A stretch of DNA of 46,136 nt from an uncultured Granulosicoccaceae bacterium (GCA_938045275.1 CALIMV010000350.1:1-46136), one strand, 5' to 3'. Numbered from the stretch's first letter, positions 8,813 through 17,994 are shown. Numbers and translations are program-made. The notes: generated by a model not told the origin, from the sequence alone.

Positions 8813-9526
8813 ATGAGCAGACAAATCGTTCTCGATACTGAAACCACGGGACTCGACCCAAAATCCGGTCATCGAGTGATCGAGGTGGGATGCGTTGAGT
8901 TACGCGAGCGAAGGCTAACAGGCAATAATCTTCATCTTTATCTGCAACCTGATCGCGAGATAGACCAGCAAGCTATCGAGATACATGGCATATCGAATGA
9001 ATTTTTATTGGATAAACCGCGCTTTGAAACTGTAGCGGCAGAGCTAAAAGCCTATCTGAGTGGAGCTGAGTTGCTCATTCACAATGCGCCCTTTGATGTT
9101 GGCTTTCTTGAATCTGAGTTCTCTATTGTCGGTGATGCATTTCCATTGACTAGCATATGCACTGTTACCGATACGCTTGCAATGGCCCGAAAACAGTTTC
9201 CAGGTCAGCGCAATTCATTAGATGCTCTTTGCAAGCGTTTAGGCGTTAACAACGCACATCGTACATTGCATGGCGCGTTGTTGGACTCGGAAATTCTAGC
9301 TGATGTCTATCTGATGATGACAGGTGGTCAGACTGCCCTGGTACTTGATGCCGACCGCGTTTCATCAGATTCCGGAAAAACAAATGAGGTTGAGCTAAAA
9401 ACCGATCAGTTGCTAGTAGTGCAAGCCAATGAATCAGAGTTAGCCGCGCACGAAAACTGGCTTAGCAAATTGGAACAGCAGGGCGAGTGCGTGTGGCGAA
9501 AAGACAGTCTTGCGTCAGAGCATTAG
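8813..9526 (+). CDS. dnaQ: DNA polymerase III epsilon subunit (3'-5' proofreading exonuclease)
   Basis: 237 residues, close to the 243 of E. coli DnaQ. DEDDh exonuclease motifs: ExoI LDTETTGLD (Asp8 and Glu10), ExoII HNAPFDVGFLESE, ExoIII HRTLHGALLDSEILADVYL. The C-terminal tail of about 55 residues after MMTGGQ would be the region that contacts the polymerase alpha subunit. The start MSRQIVLDTETTG matches the family. It lies downstream of the yafS-like gene with a 102-base gap. In E. coli rnhA is the divergent neighbour at this spot, and no RNase HI gene is present here. Confidence 0.95.
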   Translation: MSRQIVLDTETTGLDPKSGHRVIEVGCVELRERRLTGNNLHLYLQPDREIDQQAIEIHGISNEFLLDKPRFETVAAELKAYLSGAELLIHNAPFDVGFLESEFSIVGDAFPLTSICTVTDTLAMARKQFPGQRNSLDALCKRLGVNNAHRTLHGALLDSEILADVYLMMTGGQTALVLDADRVSSDSGKTNEVELKTDQLLVVQANESELAAHENWLSKLEQQGECVWRKDSLASEH

Positions 9527-9604
9527 CGCTCTATAGGTAGCGTTTGCTTTTTCACGAAAGGCCATTCGCGGATACTCAATGGTTGCAGCGTTAATGTTTG
9601 TTAC

Positions 9605-10690
9605 CTACGTTGCGTTCACAATTTCATCTGCCACCTTATCGGCACGCGACAAAGCACCTTCGATTAGTCCGGGGCTTCGCTCGGACGTCTCTGATACGGC
9701 AAACCAAATAGTGTTCTCACAGTGCGACTTGCGCACTATTTTTGACAACACTTTCGGGTGCGATCCTTCACCGTTACGGTCAGCAGCGGTTGTTGTATAG
9801 GGTTCAAACGCCCAATCTTTCACAATGATATTTAACGGATCCGGTGCAATTTCACCAAAACAACGCTGCAATTGTTGTTTGACTGCGGTTTTAAATTGCT
9901 CGTTGTTATTGTTGTGCGAATGCGAAGACGCCCCGGCGAATCCGAACAGTGCTGCAGGCGTACCATCAGGGCCACTGTGGTCATGGACTTCCACCAACGG
10001 GCCCACTTGGCTTGCTATCCGGCCAGATAAATCTTGCTCGCGCCAAAAAGCCGTTTCGTATTCGACGACTACCTTGGTATGTGGTGCCATCCAGGTTTGT
10101 GTTGCGTTTAAAATTTGAATGGCTTGTTCCAGTTCATCGCTTTGTGCACCATGATCGTGACTAAGCATTTTTGCAGCAAGTCGGGGAGGTGTGGCCACCA
10201 CTATTTGGCTGCTGGTAAAGCACAGTGCATTAAGTTCAGTTGGCGTTGTTGAAACGTTCAGTTGCCAGCGTTTGTTCTTTAGTGTGCAACTGTTTACCAC
10301 ATGCTCTACGCGAACGATGCCATTGAGTTTGTCGAGCAGGGCATTTATTAGTGAGTAGGTGCCGCCTTTAATGCGTGCGCTTCCGTACTGGAATGCAAGT
10401 CCGTGCCGTTGTGCTGAAGTAGTCAGGTCGCGATCAATCAGGGCGGCTCCTTTATCGTACTGATCGAACAGTTCTAACTGCAGATCTTCCAGCCATCGTG
10501 TGATTACAGGTTGTGCGTACGGCCAAACCCAGGTTGGACCGAGATCCTGGTGTCCATCAGTAAAGGCTGGCTGAATTCTACCGCCTGCGAATGCACTCGC
10601 CTCAAGCACTTGCACATCGACTCCAGCTTGCGATAGCCGAAAAGCTGTTGCCAAACCGGCAAGGCCAGCACCAATAACAATGACACTCAT
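9605..10690 (-). CDS. FAD-dependent amine oxidase-family oxidoreductase
   Basis: About 361 residues. The N-terminus is a classic FAD dinucleotide-binding fold, VIVIGAGLAGLATAF, followed by VQVLEASAFAGGRI (the GG-doublet motif) and HQDLGPTWVWP. The C-terminus has the family's closing FAD-contact region, NTIWFAVSETSERSPGLIEGAL. Flavin-containing amine oxidases deaminate primary or secondary amines; the substrate here cannot be inferred, although a polyamine block lies a few kb away. I start at the ATG before SVIVIGAG; a TTG four codons upstream is possible, and neither has a clear Shine-Dalgarno. It is convergent with dnaQ and lies 60 bases downstream of smpB on the same strand. Confidence 0.82.
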   Translation of the reverse strand: MSVIVIGAGLAGLATAFRLSQAGVDVQVLEASAFAGGRIQPAFTDGHQDLGPTWVWPYAQPVITRWLEDLQLELFDQYDKGAALIDRDLTTSAQRHGLAFQYGSARIKGGTYSLINALLDKLNGIVRVEHVVNSCTLKNKRWQLNVSTTPTELNALCFTSSQIVVATPPRLAAKMLSHDHGAQSDELEQAIQILNATQTWMAPHTKVVVEYETAFWREQDLSGRIASQVGPLVEVHDHSGPDGTPAALFGFAGASSHSHNNNNEQFKTAVKQQLQRCFGEIAPDPLNIIVKDWAFEPYTTTAADRNGEGSHPKVLSKIVRKSHCENTIWFAVSETSERSPGLIEGALSRADKVADEIVNAT

Positions 10691-10750
10691 ATTTGCGAGC
10701 AAGTTAAAGTGGTTTGGTATTCAATCAAAGCGCGTAGTGTTTGAAGCAAA

Positions 10751-11236
10751 CTAATGAATGCGTACCACGCGCTGTTTGTCGCGTTGCCAATCACGATCTT
10801 TTATTGATGCCCGTTTATCAAATTCTTTTTTACCCTTACCTAAACCAATCTGGACTTTGACTTTGCCATTTTTCCAATACAGCGACATAGCAACAATGGC
10901 ATACCCCTTACGATCGACAGCGCCTATCAAGCGGGCGAGTTCGCGTCGATGCAGTAACAGTTTTCGGCGGCGAGTACCTTCAGTGCTGTGATGGGTAGAT
11001 GTGGAGATCAGCGGCGTAATATTACATCCGTACAGCCAGGCCTCCATTTGATAAATCTGTACATAGCCATCAGTCAACTGCGCTTTTCCAGCACGCAAAC
11101 TCTTGACCTCCCAACCTTGCAGAACCAGTCCGGCCTCAAATTTTTCGTCGATTTTATAGTCGAACGTGGCCCGTTTATTACGCGCAATGGTGGTGCTGGG
11201 AGACTTTTGTCCTTTTTTGTTCTTTTTCTTTGCCAT
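10751..11236 (-). CDS. smpB: SsrA (tmRNA)-binding protein
   Basis: 161 residues, matching the family. SmpB escorts tmRNA to stalled ribosomes for trans-translation. Recognised by [40 protein letters not shown], and [20 protein letters not shown]. The C-terminal tail [15 protein letters not shown] is the part that enters the decoding centre. The Lys-rich start ([11 protein letters not shown]) is usual. It is divergent from ratA with 39 bases between starts, as in many gammaproteobacteria. The ssrA RNA gene, often adjacent, was not seen in the window. Confidence 0.96.
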   Translation of the reverse strand: MAKKKNKKGQKSPSTTIARNKRATFDYKIDEKFEAGLVLQGWEVKSLRAGKAQLTDGYVQIYQMEAWLYGCNITPLISTSTHHSTEGTRRRKLLLHRRELARLIGAVDRKGYAIVAMSLYWKNGKVKVQIGLGKGKKEFDKRASIKDRDWQRDKQRVVRIH

Positions 11237-11275
11237 ACAGGCATTATAGGGGCTTCAGCACCAAAACAAGAACCC

Positions 11276-11713
11276 ATGCCCACGATTTCGCGTTCGGCCC
11301 TGGTCGAACATACCGCCCAAGACATGTTTGAGCTCGTTTGTGACATTGAGTCATACCCGGAATTTCTGCCGTGGTGTAGCGCTGCAAAAGTCGATGAACA
11401 CAGTGAAACTCACCAGCTTGCGTCCGTGACGATCAACCAGGTGATCAATCAGTCCGAATTCTCAACACGTAATGTTCTCACTACTAATCAGTCTATTACG
11501 ATGGAGCTGGTGGACGGACCGTTCAAGCACTTGAGCGGAACCTGGCAATTCAAACCCTTGGGCGACAGCGCATGCAAAGTAGAACTGGACATTGAATTCG
11601 AATTTTCTAGCCCGATGGTCGGTCGGTTAATAAGCCCGGCGTTCACGAAAGTGTGTGACTCGCTGGTTAGCGCATTTTTAAAGCGCGCCGATCAGCTTGG
11701 TAAGAACCGATGA
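11276..11713 (+). CDS. ratA: RatA-type START-domain (coenzyme Q-binding/COQ10-like) protein
   Basis: 145 residues. A single START/Bet v1-like lipid-binding domain: ISRSALVEHTAQDMFELVCDIESYPEFLPWC, then the typical WQFKPLGD and FEFSSPMVGRLISPAF. The family includes yeast Coq10 and E. coli RatA (YfjG), reported to affect 50S-30S association; a lipid or ubiquinone role is also proposed. The start MPTISRSALV was chosen over a longer frame because homologues begin just there and the longer frame runs through smpB. Its stop overlaps the ratB start by four bases, so the pair is translationally coupled. Confidence 0.93.
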   Translation: MPTISRSALVEHTAQDMFELVCDIESYPEFLPWCSAAKVDEHSETHQLASVTINQVINQSEFSTRNVLTTNQSITMELVDGPFKHLSGTWQFKPLGDSACKVELDIEFEFSSPMVGRLISPAFTKVCDSLVSAFLKRADQLGKNR

Positions 11714-12015
11714 AAGTGTCGGTGGTACTGGCTCTGCCGTCTCGTCAGCAGGTTATTGGTCTGACTGTTGCGCCTGACTGTACGGCCAGGCAAGCGGTGG
11801 AAAAGGCGAAAAGCGCTGGTCTTGAATTTTCCCCTGATGAGATAGATTTAGACAATGCTCAGCTAGGCGTATTTGGTGAGCGAGTCAGCGATGACGCACC
11901 GCTGAGTGATGGTGATCGAGTTGAAGTATACCGGCCATTGCGGCAAGACCCGATGGAACTAAGACGGCAACGGGCGGCGTCAGAGTCCGGTGGGTTCTCG
12001 CAGCGGCGGAAATAA
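11710..12015 (+). CDS. ratB: RnfH/RatB-family ubiquitin-like protein
   Basis: 101 residues, UPF0125 family with a beta-grasp fold. Recognised by VSVVLALPSRQQVIGLTVAPDCTARQAVE, GVFGERVSDDAPLSDGDRVEVYRPL and DPMELRRQRA, the typical end. Its role is unclear: it is the presumed antitoxin-like partner of RatA and is encoded with rnf genes in some bacteria. It overlaps ratA by four bases (ATGA). Its last 36 bases also overlap the end of bamE on the opposite strand. Confidence 0.93.
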   Translation: MKVSVVLALPSRQQVIGLTVAPDCTARQAVEKAKSAGLEFSPDEIDLDNAQLGVFGERVSDDAPLSDGDRVEVYRPLRQDPMELRRQRAASESGGFSQRRK

Positions 12016-12396
12016 TTTTTCCCACCAATTGCGATGTTCTGGTAGCTCGCCAGAGGCTTCTTCTGCATTATTATCGATACGCGACACCGTTTCATTTTCA
12101 AAGAATATGGCGAGCTTTCGAGCCTCTATTGCTGCTCCTGCTGGTCCGCGTGTGTACAGATAGTCCCAGCGGTTCTGAGCAAAAGGCGATGTAGCGACGG
12201 GTGCGCCGAGTAGTGTGCGAACAGCATTCTGGTCCATGCCGATCTTGACCTCGGCTAATTGGCGCTCAGAGAGCAGATTCCCCTGTTGAATGGTGATTCG
12301 ATGGGCGCGTGGCAACCAGAAAGGGTCTCCGCCGCAGCCAATCGCTGTTATCAGTATCAAAGGAAAGAGCAAATATCGCACGCGTGTGATTTCCAT
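11980..12396 (-). CDS. bamE: outer membrane assembly lipoprotein BamE
   Basis: 138 residues. BamE stabilises the BAM complex that folds outer-membrane beta-barrels. The N-terminal signal ends at a lipobox-like AIGC (Cys about residue 21). The SmpA/OmlA domain follows: RITIQQGNLLSERQLAEVKIGMDQNAVRTLLGAP, then NRWDYLYTRGP and KLAIFFENETVSRID. The smpB-ratAB-bamE-fur neighbourhood is the conserved one. The C-terminus is extended (WWEKLFPPLREPTGL) and its coding bases overlap ratB on the other strand. It is divergent from fur across 84 bases. Confidence 0.93.
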   Translation of the reverse strand: MEITRVRYLLFPLILITAIGCGGDPFWLPRAHRITIQQGNLLSERQLAEVKIGMDQNAVRTLLGAPVATSPFAQNRWDYLYTRGPAGAAIEARKLAIFFENETVSRIDNNAEEASGELPEHRNWWEKLFPPLREPTGL

Positions 12397-12480
12397 GAAT
12401 AAATTGTGGTTGTTGAAGTATACTTTAGCAAACCAATTCGTGTCCGGTAGTTACCTAGCGGAACGGGGTCATGGCAACAC

Positions 12481-12951
12481 ATGCAAAATACATCTACACG
12501 CGAACTTAAAAACGCTGGTCTTAAGGTGACGTTACCCAGGCTCAGCATACTAGAGATTCTAGAACATGCTGAGCAACATCACTTAAGTGCAGAGGATGTT
12601 TACAAAGCATTGTTGGAAAAGGGCAGCGATATTGGTTTGGCGACGGTTTATCGCGTGCTGACGCAATTCGAGGCTGCCGGGCTCGTAACGCGTCACCACT
12701 TTGATGGCGGGCAGGCCATTTTCGAGCTCGACACCGGCGACAACCACGATCATATTGTGTGCGTAAAAACCGGAAAAGTTTCGGAATTTAAGGATGAGCA
12801 AATTGAGCGACGGTTGTTAGAGATTGCTGAAGAGCTTGGTTACAGTTTGACCGATCATAAAATAATTCTGTACGGAATATTCGATGATCAATCCAATGCC
12901 AAGTTAAATGTAGGGCCAGTAGAGCGCTTGAAAGATAAGCAGCCCAGTTAG
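12481..12951 (+). CDS. fur: ferric uptake regulator Fur
   Basis: 156 residues. The winged-helix DNA-binding half has LKVTLPRLSILEILE and GLATVYRVLTQFEAAGLV. The metal-binding and dimer half has NHDHIVCVKTGKVSEF (regulatory His/Asp region) and LGYSLTDHKIILYG. The usual first CxxC is reduced to a single Cys (CVKT), and the C-terminal Cys cluster of E. coli Fur is absent. As I recall, Pseudomonas Fur similarly lacks the structural zinc cysteines. The gene is divergent from bamE; recN, its neighbour in pseudomonads, is about 15 kb away. No Fur box was identified in the intergenic region. Confidence 0.95.
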   Translation: MQNTSTRELKNAGLKVTLPRLSILEILEHAEQHHLSAEDVYKALLEKGSDIGLATVYRVLTQFEAAGLVTRHHFDGGQAIFELDTGDNHDHIVCVKTGKVSEFKDEQIERRLLEIAEELGYSLTDHKIILYGIFDDQSNAKLNVGPVERLKDKQPS

Positions 12952-12981
12952 TTTTCAACTGGTTTGCTTACATTTGTCAGA

Positions 12982-13377
12982 CTACAAAACGATTTTCGTA
13001 CCCCAGCCATCGTAGCTACCTTCAAATTCAAACGCTAATTTCAATAGCCGTGCGTTTTCTTCGTTGATAGATTGTAGATCGAGTATGTTGTCTTTTATGA
13101 GGTCAGCGTACCAACAGCGAGCGCCTTCGTATTTATTGTTACCCATATTGGCAATACGATACCCAAGAGTACTACCTTTGCTGGTGAGGCCATTCATTAG
13201 CTCACGGCTATAGCAATAAAAGTGATGCTCAATCGCGTGCGGTTTATTCGGGTTAGAACCAGCTGCAATCAGGGCTTCTATAGTTCTTTGATTTCTATGT
13301 GAATTCGGTGTAATGATTACCGGGGAAGCCGGAGTACGGCCGATAAAACTTACAATATTATTAAGATACTTACGCAT
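12982..13377 (-). CDS. RraB-family (regulator of ribonuclease E activity B) protein
   Basis: 131 residues. The RraB/DUF695-type fold is recognised by NPNKPHAIEHHFYCYSRE (about residues 42-59), the LGYRIAN segment, the WYADLIKDNILDL strand and the near-invariant ending EGSYDGWGTKI. RraB binds and inhibits RNase E in E. coli; whether this divergent copy does so is inference. The start is supported by AAAGGA six bases upstream. It is convergent with fur, with 30 bases between the stops. The N-terminal 40 residues (IVSFIGRTPASPVIIT) are not typical of RraB and may form a separate element. Confidence 0.72.
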   Translation of the reverse strand: MRKYLNNIVSFIGRTPASPVIITPNSHRNQRTIEALIAAGSNPNKPHAIEHHFYCYSRELMNGLTSKGSTLGYRIANMGNNKYEGARCWYADLIKDNILDLQSINEENARLLKLAFEFEGSYDGWGTKIVL

Positions 13378-13480
13378 GTCAGTCCTTTAAATCTTAAAAT
13401 CCTGGATCGAACGACCTATTGCCCGGTAGCAAATACAAGCGTGGACATTTACTGATGATTTGAGTGATCATTTCAAAGTA

Positions 13481-13510
13481 CTCGACGTACTCGAACTCGA
13501 CGTACTCGAA
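13481..13510. repeat. tandem duplication, 15 bp x 2
   Basis: Two exact adjacent copies of CTCGACGTACTCGAA. Each copy also contains the self-complementary core CGACGTACTCG-like sequence, so the segment is locally palindromic. It lies upstream of the RraB-family gene (minus strand). Confidence 0.85.
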
Positions 13511-13547
13511 CGAATCAAAACAAACCGTACTTCCTTGTTAAGCAGAT

Positions 13548-13579
13548 ATTCTATGCAAACAAAATTCTATGCAAACAAA
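13548..13579. repeat. tandem duplication, 16 bp x 2
   Basis: Two exact adjacent copies of ATTCTATGCAAACAAA. It is non-coding as far as can be seen. Confidence 0.85.
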
Positions 13580-13858
13580 TGAATCAGCGTTATTCAGAGG
13601 TTTTTTATTGTTGGACTAGAACTGAACACGTTGCCAGTTTGCGGAATTATTATACCGCAGGAAGTAAATTTGTTGTTTAACCGAAGGTCGTAAATTCACG
13701 TGAAAAACGTTAACACTTCGGTGGGTATCAATAGGTTTAGGTGACTGCCAATCGGTCAAGTTGCCTGCATCACGGCGGAATGCCGAAGTATCCGACAATC
13801 GATTTAGACAAAAGGCTAGTTACTGGATATGTTTCGGTTATTTTGGGAATGATGCACT

Positions 13859-13885
13859 AGCGCCAAACATCCCTGTTTTAGCGCT
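13859..13885 (+). terminator. hairpin beyond potF, U-rich only on the plus-strand side
   Basis: A near-perfect stem of ten pairs (AGCGCCAAAC against GTTTTAGCGCT, one bulge) around the loop ATCCCT. On the plus strand it is followed by GTGTTTTTGTTTG, which fits a rho-independent terminator. It sits about 40 bases past the potF stop, which is on the minus strand. In the potF transcript the hairpin is present but no U-run follows. It may mark transcript ends from either side. Confidence 0.4.
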
Positions 13886-13924
13886 GTGTTTTTGTTTGTC
13901 TAAATGTGAATTTTCATCCAGATG

Positions 13925-14974
13925 CTATTTTTTAAGATTGGTCCAGATTTGATCGTAAAGTTTCTGCGTTTCCTCGTCGCACACGGCAACAAAAGAACCA
14001 GCTGGAGCATCAGCAGGTGGATTTGTTTCTGGCGATGCTATTAGGTCAGCATCGAGTAGTTCATTAACACCTTTTACACCGGCGGTGTATTGCGCAAAGT
14101 TGGTAATAGCCGCAATGTTTTCTGGTTCGAGCAAGAAGTCCATGAATTTCAGCGCATTGTCGCGATTGGGTGCATCTTTCAAGAGAACCACATTGTCCAT
14201 CCAAACGACTAAACCTTCTTTCGGATAAACGTATTCAATGTTCGCGCCTTCGTTGCGTGCCTTGGCACTGAATCCGTTCCAGATCATGCCTGCTGCGGCG
14301 TCGCCAGAAACCAGCACATCTTTAGCACCATCTGAGTTGAACGACGCCCACTTTGGTTTGGCTTCCTGTAGTAGCGCATTCAACGCTTTGAGTTCATCTC
14401 GATTGCTATTGCATTGCTCAATGCCAAGATGCATGGAAGCCAGCGCTAATACTTCCCCTTGGCTGTCCAGCATGTTGATTTTACCGGCAAGCTCTTCAGG
14501 TGGCTCGAATAAGATGCCGGTTGTGTTGATGTCGCCTTCGTACATGTCGCGGTTTACTGAAAAGCTGGTCGATCCCCATTGGTATGGAATGGAATGTTTG
14601 CGACCTGGGTCGAATCCAACGTCTACCCATTGTTCCATTATGTTGTCGAAGTTTGATAACTCGGCGGGTTCAAAGCTATCGAGTAAACCACCGTTTCGCA
14701 TGATCTCTACCATATAGTCTCCCGGGACTGCCACATCGTAACTACCCAGCTTGCCCGCTTTAAGGGTAGCCAGCATCGACTCATTGGAATCATAGGTGTC
14801 CATGGTGACTTCGACGTCGTGCTCTTCTGAAAATTTATCAAGCACCTCTTGTGGTATATATTCGAACCAATGATAAATACTAAGTGAACCCTCGGCATTG
14901 GCCACGGTAGAAGTCAGTGCAAATGCGGTTGCCAAGCTTGCTTTGACAATGGTGGATGTAAAGCGGTTTTTCAT
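13925..14974 (-). CDS. potF: polyamine (putrescine/spermidine) ABC transporter, periplasmic binding protein
   Basis: About 349 residues, PotD/PotF family. A signal peptide of about 27 residues ends at STVANAEG. The mature start LSIYHWFEYIPQEVLDKF is the family signature, followed by YDVAVPGDYMVEIM, QWGSTSFSVN and MIWNGFSAKA...EGLVVWMDN. The Trp and acidic residues in these segments line the polyamine pocket in characterised members. The start was chosen for GGAGA six bases upstream; a TTG four codons earlier is weaker. It is the last gene of potA-potH-potI-potF, all on the minus strand, 73 bases after potI. PotF versus PotD specificity cannot be settled by eye. Confidence 0.9.
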   Translation of the reverse strand: MKNRFTSTIVKASLATAFALTSTVANAEGSLSIYHWFEYIPQEVLDKFSEEHDVEVTMDTYDSNESMLATLKAGKLGSYDVAVPGDYMVEIMRNGGLLDSFEPAELSNFDNIMEQWVDVGFDPGRKHSIPYQWGSTSFSVNRDMYEGDINTTGILFEPPEELAGKINMLDSQGEVLALASMHLGIEQCNSNRDELKALNALLQEAKPKWASFNSDGAKDVLVSGDAAAGMIWNGFSAKARNEGANIEYVYPKEGLVVWMDNVVLLKDAPNRDNALKFMDFLLEPENIAAITNFAQYTAGVKGVNELLDADLIASPETNPPADAPAGSFVAVCDEETQKLYDQIWTNLKK

Positions 14975-15047
14975 TAATTTCTCCAAATTTTCATTTATTT
15001 CTCTGATTGCGCGCTACCGTTTTTGTATGACGCCGCTCGCAGATTTG

Positions 15048-15869
15048 TCATTCTTTTTTCGGTGTGATGCTGCCGCTGCGACCTACAATATACGATATAC
15101 AGACCAACAGCACAGAAACCAGCAACATCAGCGTAGAAATAGCCATGATATTGGGTTTGATGCCTTGTTTAACCGCACCGAAAATGGCGGTAGGCAGTGT
15201 TTCAATGCCTGCGCCCTTCACAAAATTGGTGATGATGAAATCATCAAGTGAGATAATAAAGGCGAGTAGGAACCCAGAGATTATGCCTGGCATAAGCAGC
15301 GGAATCAGTATTTTTGTGAAGGCTTTGGCGCGCGTAGCATACAAGTCCATAGCCACTTGTTCGTAAATGCTCTCAATGCCTTGCATGCGTGCTGCTATGG
15401 GCAAATAGGCAAACGGAATACAAAACACGATGTGAGCGATGAGAATACTGGCGTATCCGGTGCGAAACCCAATAGCACTGAAAAATATCAAAGTAGCTAC
15501 CGCTGTCACAATTTCCGGTACCATCAAGGGTAAGTTTATCAACGCAAAGCTTACCGATTTGCCGCGCCATCGCGCACTCCTTATCATGCCCAACGCGGCC
15601 AACGTGGCAATGGTCGTAGAGCTGATTGCCGCGAGAACCGCAATGCTGATTGAGTTCCAGGCTGCAGTTTTAAACTTGGCTGTCTCGGCGCCATTGAACA
15701 CATCGTAATACCAACGCAGGCTGATGCCGCCCCAACGGGTGATCGACACGCTATCGTTAAACGAATAAACCATGACTACCAGCAATGGTGCATAGAGCAA
15801 GAACAAACAGAAAAGCGTTACAGCAAAAAAACCAGGGTATCGTTTTATCGATAGATTCGCTTCAGACAT
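15048..15869 (-). CDS. potI: polyamine ABC transporter permease, PotI/PotC type
   Basis: About 273 residues with six predicted membrane segments, the first being [21 protein letters not shown]. The binding-protein-dependent permease signature is visible in the cytoplasmic loop [30 protein letters not shown] (the EAA motif, about residues 170-200), which contacts the ATPase. [13 protein letters not shown] sequence ([15 protein letters not shown]) is characteristic of PotC/PotI. I start at [14 protein letters not shown], just after the potH stop; an ATG 11 codons upstream would overlap potH by 29 bases. It pairs with PotH to form the membrane channel. Confidence 0.9.
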   Translation of the reverse strand: MSEANLSIKRYPGFFAVTLFCLFLLYAPLLVVMVYSFNDSVSITRWGGISLRWYYDVFNGAETAKFKTAAWNSISIAVLAAISSTTIATLAALGMIRSARWRGKSVSFALINLPLMVPEIVTAVATLIFFSAIGFRTGYASILIAHIVFCIPFAYLPIAARMQGIESIYEQVAMDLYATRAKAFTKILIPLLMPGIISGFLLAFIISLDDFIITNFVKGAGIETLPTAIFGAVKQGIKPNIMAISTLMLLVSVLLVCISYIVGRSGSITPKKE

Positions 15870-15873
15870 GTTA

Positions 15874-16809
15874 TTAGCGAGCCCCTTGTGCGTGCGATTC
15901 ATTGCGGGCGTAGATCAATAAAACCAGCAAAACAATGATCAACAGAATCATTGAAGAAGCAGCGCCAAATGGCCAATTGCCTGCGTTTCCTTTAAATTGC
16001 TCCTCGATCAGCGAACCGATCATGAAGTTTTTAGCTCCGCCTAATAGATCAGGTGCCAGGAACGCACCTAAACTGGGTACGAACACTAATATGCAACCAG
16101 CGATAATGCCGGGTTTGACCATAGGCAGAATAATTTGTCTGAGGGTAGTCCACCTGGATGCGTATAAGTCGGCGGCCGCTTCTGATAGCGAGAAATCAAA
16201 TCGTTCTATAGATGCGTAAATTGGTAAGACCATAAACGGTAAATACGAATAGAACAGCCCAAGTTGTACTGCCAGATTAGTGTTAATTAAATGTATGGGT
16301 TGATCGATAATTCCAGCCTGCAGTAACCACGTATTCAAGGGGCCATTGTCCCTTATCAGAAACTTCATCGAAACCGTGCGTATAAGCAAGTTAACCCAAT
16401 AGGGGATTGTGATCAAAAACACCCAGAGAGGTCGGCTGCGTACTGGTCGTGTGGCAATGTAGTATGCAGTAGGGAACCCGATGACCAGACACAGCAAAGT
16501 GGCAATCAGAGCTTGCAACGCTGACCGTCCGTAAATTTTTATGTAAGTCCAATCAATTTTTGCAGGCTCGTCGCCAAACAAGCCACGATCAAAGAAAAAC
16601 TGATCGTATGCGGCAAGTGAAAATTCCCAAATGACACCGCCACGAAACTCTTTGGTTAAAAACGAATACACCAGCATCATGAGTACTGGAACCACAAGAA
16701 AAAAACCAATCACCAGCCATGCGGGCAGTAACAGTTTATTTTTTTGATTATGGAACGTTGCATTAGCCGGCACAATATTGTTTTGTTGGCTATTTGATTG
16801 GGATTTCAT
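15874..16809 (-). CDS. potH: polyamine ABC transporter permease, PotH/PotB type
   Basis: 311 residues, six predicted membrane segments starting at [20 protein letters not shown]. The EAA loop is [33 protein letters not shown]. The periplasmic stretch between the first two segments ([26 protein letters not shown]) is typical of PotB/PotH. It lies 15 bases after potA and is followed immediately by potI, so the four genes are evidently one operon. Confidence 0.9.
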   Translation of the reverse strand: MKSQSNSQQNNIVPANATFHNQKNKLLLPAWLVIGFFLVVPVLMMLVYSFLTKEFRGGVIWEFSLAAYDQFFFDRGLFGDEPAKIDWTYIKIYGRSALQALIATLLCLVIGFPTAYYIATRPVRSRPLWVFLITIPYWVNLLIRTVSMKFLIRDNGPLNTWLLQAGIIDQPIHLINTNLAVQLGLFYSYLPFMVLPIYASIERFDFSLSEAAADLYASRWTTLRQIILPMVKPGIIAGCILVFVPSLGAFLAPDLLGGAKNFMIGSLIEEQFKGNAGNWPFGAASSMILLIIVLLVLLIYARNESHAQGAR

Positions 16810-16824
16810 GGTGTATGGGTGGGT

Positions 16825-17994
16825 CTAATCAATTAGGAAACGCGCTGCATTCTCATCAGTGCCAATGCCTACCGTATCGCCTGGTTGAGCTGTAATTTTT
16901 TGTGCTGCAGAGTTTGGACTTCTAACCAACAATGATGCGCCGTTGGTTAGCCTGATAGTAGCTTGTGTATCTGTGCCCATGTACACGAGTTGCTCCAGGG
17001 TGCCTTTCAATTGAGACTCGTTATGCGCTGTTTCCAAGATGCTAATGTGTTCTGGGCGAATACAGACTGAGCCGGTTGTTCCAGGTGCGATATCAGCACT
17101 CGATGATGCAGTTATTTGACCTAGCCCGGTTAGTTCACAAACCAATGCATTGGAAGAGCCCTTACTATCTATAACTTGCGTAACCGTGCTTTCCAGCATA
17201 TTGGTCTCCCCGATAAAATCCGCAACAAACCGATTCTGCGGTTTCTCGTAAATGGTATGTGCACTACCGATCTGCTGAATTTTTCCTGCTGACATCACGG
17301 CAATTCGATCAGACATGGTTAACGCTTCTTCCTGATCGTGCGTAACAAAGATAAACGTGATGCCAGTTTCCTGTTGAATTTGTTTCAACTCAAGGCGCAT
17401 AGCCTGTCGCAATTTCAAATCGAGCGCAGACAGTGGTTCGTCAAGCAGCAGAACCTCGGGTTCTGGTGCCAAGGCGCGAGCCAGTGCTACCCTTTGGGCT
17501 TGTCCACCGGACAGTTGTGATGGTTTACGGGTTGCATAGTCTGACAATTGCACCAGAGCCAGCATTTGTTCACAGCGTTGGTTAATATGTGACGCGCTGC
17601 TCCCTTTCATTTGCATGCCAAATTTAATGTTGTCAGCAACGCTCATATGTGGGAACAATGAATACTGCTGGAACACTGTGTTGATGGGACGTTTGTTGGC
17701 TGGTAGATCAGCAATAGATTTCCCGTGTAAAAATACTTTGCCGGCGCTTACCGATTCGAACCCTGCGATGATGCGCAGTAGTGTCGTTTTTCCACAGCCG
17801 GATGGGCCGAGTAGGGTGAAAAACTCCTTGTCTTTTATTGACAACGAGATATTGTCCAATGCCACAACGTCTGTGTAATGTTTGCTTAAATTTTGTATAT
17901 CGATGGCTGTATCTACAGGGACGTCGGTTGTTAACAGGGTATTCTGTTCCGGCGAATTTGCGTTACGATCGATAGATTGGTCTGTGATATTCAT
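16825..17994 (-). CDS. potA: polyamine ABC transporter ATP-binding protein
   Basis: About 389 residues. It energises polyamine import. The N-terminal ABC domain has Walker A GPSGCGKTT, Q-loop NTVFQQYSLFPHMSV, signature LSGGQAQRVALARALA, Walker B VLLLDEPLSALD and the H-loop VTHDQEEAL. The C-terminal TOBE domain (about residue 290 onward, SVCIRPEHISIL) matches PotA/PotG. The N-terminus carries an extra polar stretch of about 30 residues before IDIQNLSKHY. I start at the ATG (MNITDQS) rather than the TTG five codons upstream. The gene is first in the operon and diverges from the acetylpolyamine amidohydrolase gene. Confidence 0.92.
   Translation of the reverse strand: MNITDQSIDRNANSPEQNTLLTTDVPVDTAIDIQNLSKHYTDVVALDNISLSIKDKEFFTLLGPSGCGKTTLLRIIAGFESVSAGKVFLHGKSIADLPANKRPINTVFQQYSLFPHMSVADNIKFGMQMKGSSASHINQRCEQMLALVQLSDYATRKPSQLSGGQAQRVALARALAPEPEVLLLDEPLSALDLKLRQAMRLELKQIQQETGITFIFVTHDQEEALTMSDRIAVMSAGKIQQIGSAHTIYEKPQNRFVADFIGETNMLESTVTQVIDSKGSSNALVCELTGLGQITASSSADIAPGTTGSVCIRPEHISILETAHNESQLKGTLEQLVYMGTDTQATIRLTNGASLLVRSPNSAAQKITAQPGDTVGIGTDENAARFLID

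Larger units (their letters stand above)
13378..13924. other. 547-base intergenic region with tandem duplications
   Basis: No convincing gene; short open frames on both strands lack ribosome binding sites and known motifs. It holds the upstream region of the RraB-family gene, two pairs of short tandem duplications (13481-13510 and 13548-13579) and a strong hairpin (13859-13885) beyond the end of potF. Two or three short related-looking segments (CTCGACGTACTCGAA and TTCTATGCAAACAAA) suggest recent duplication by slippage. Confidence 0.5.

Noticed and set aside
13616..13952. Small frames of about 60 codons on either strand downstream of potF
   Set aside because: No Shine-Dalgarno, no motif, and the plus-strand frame runs into the potF coding region.
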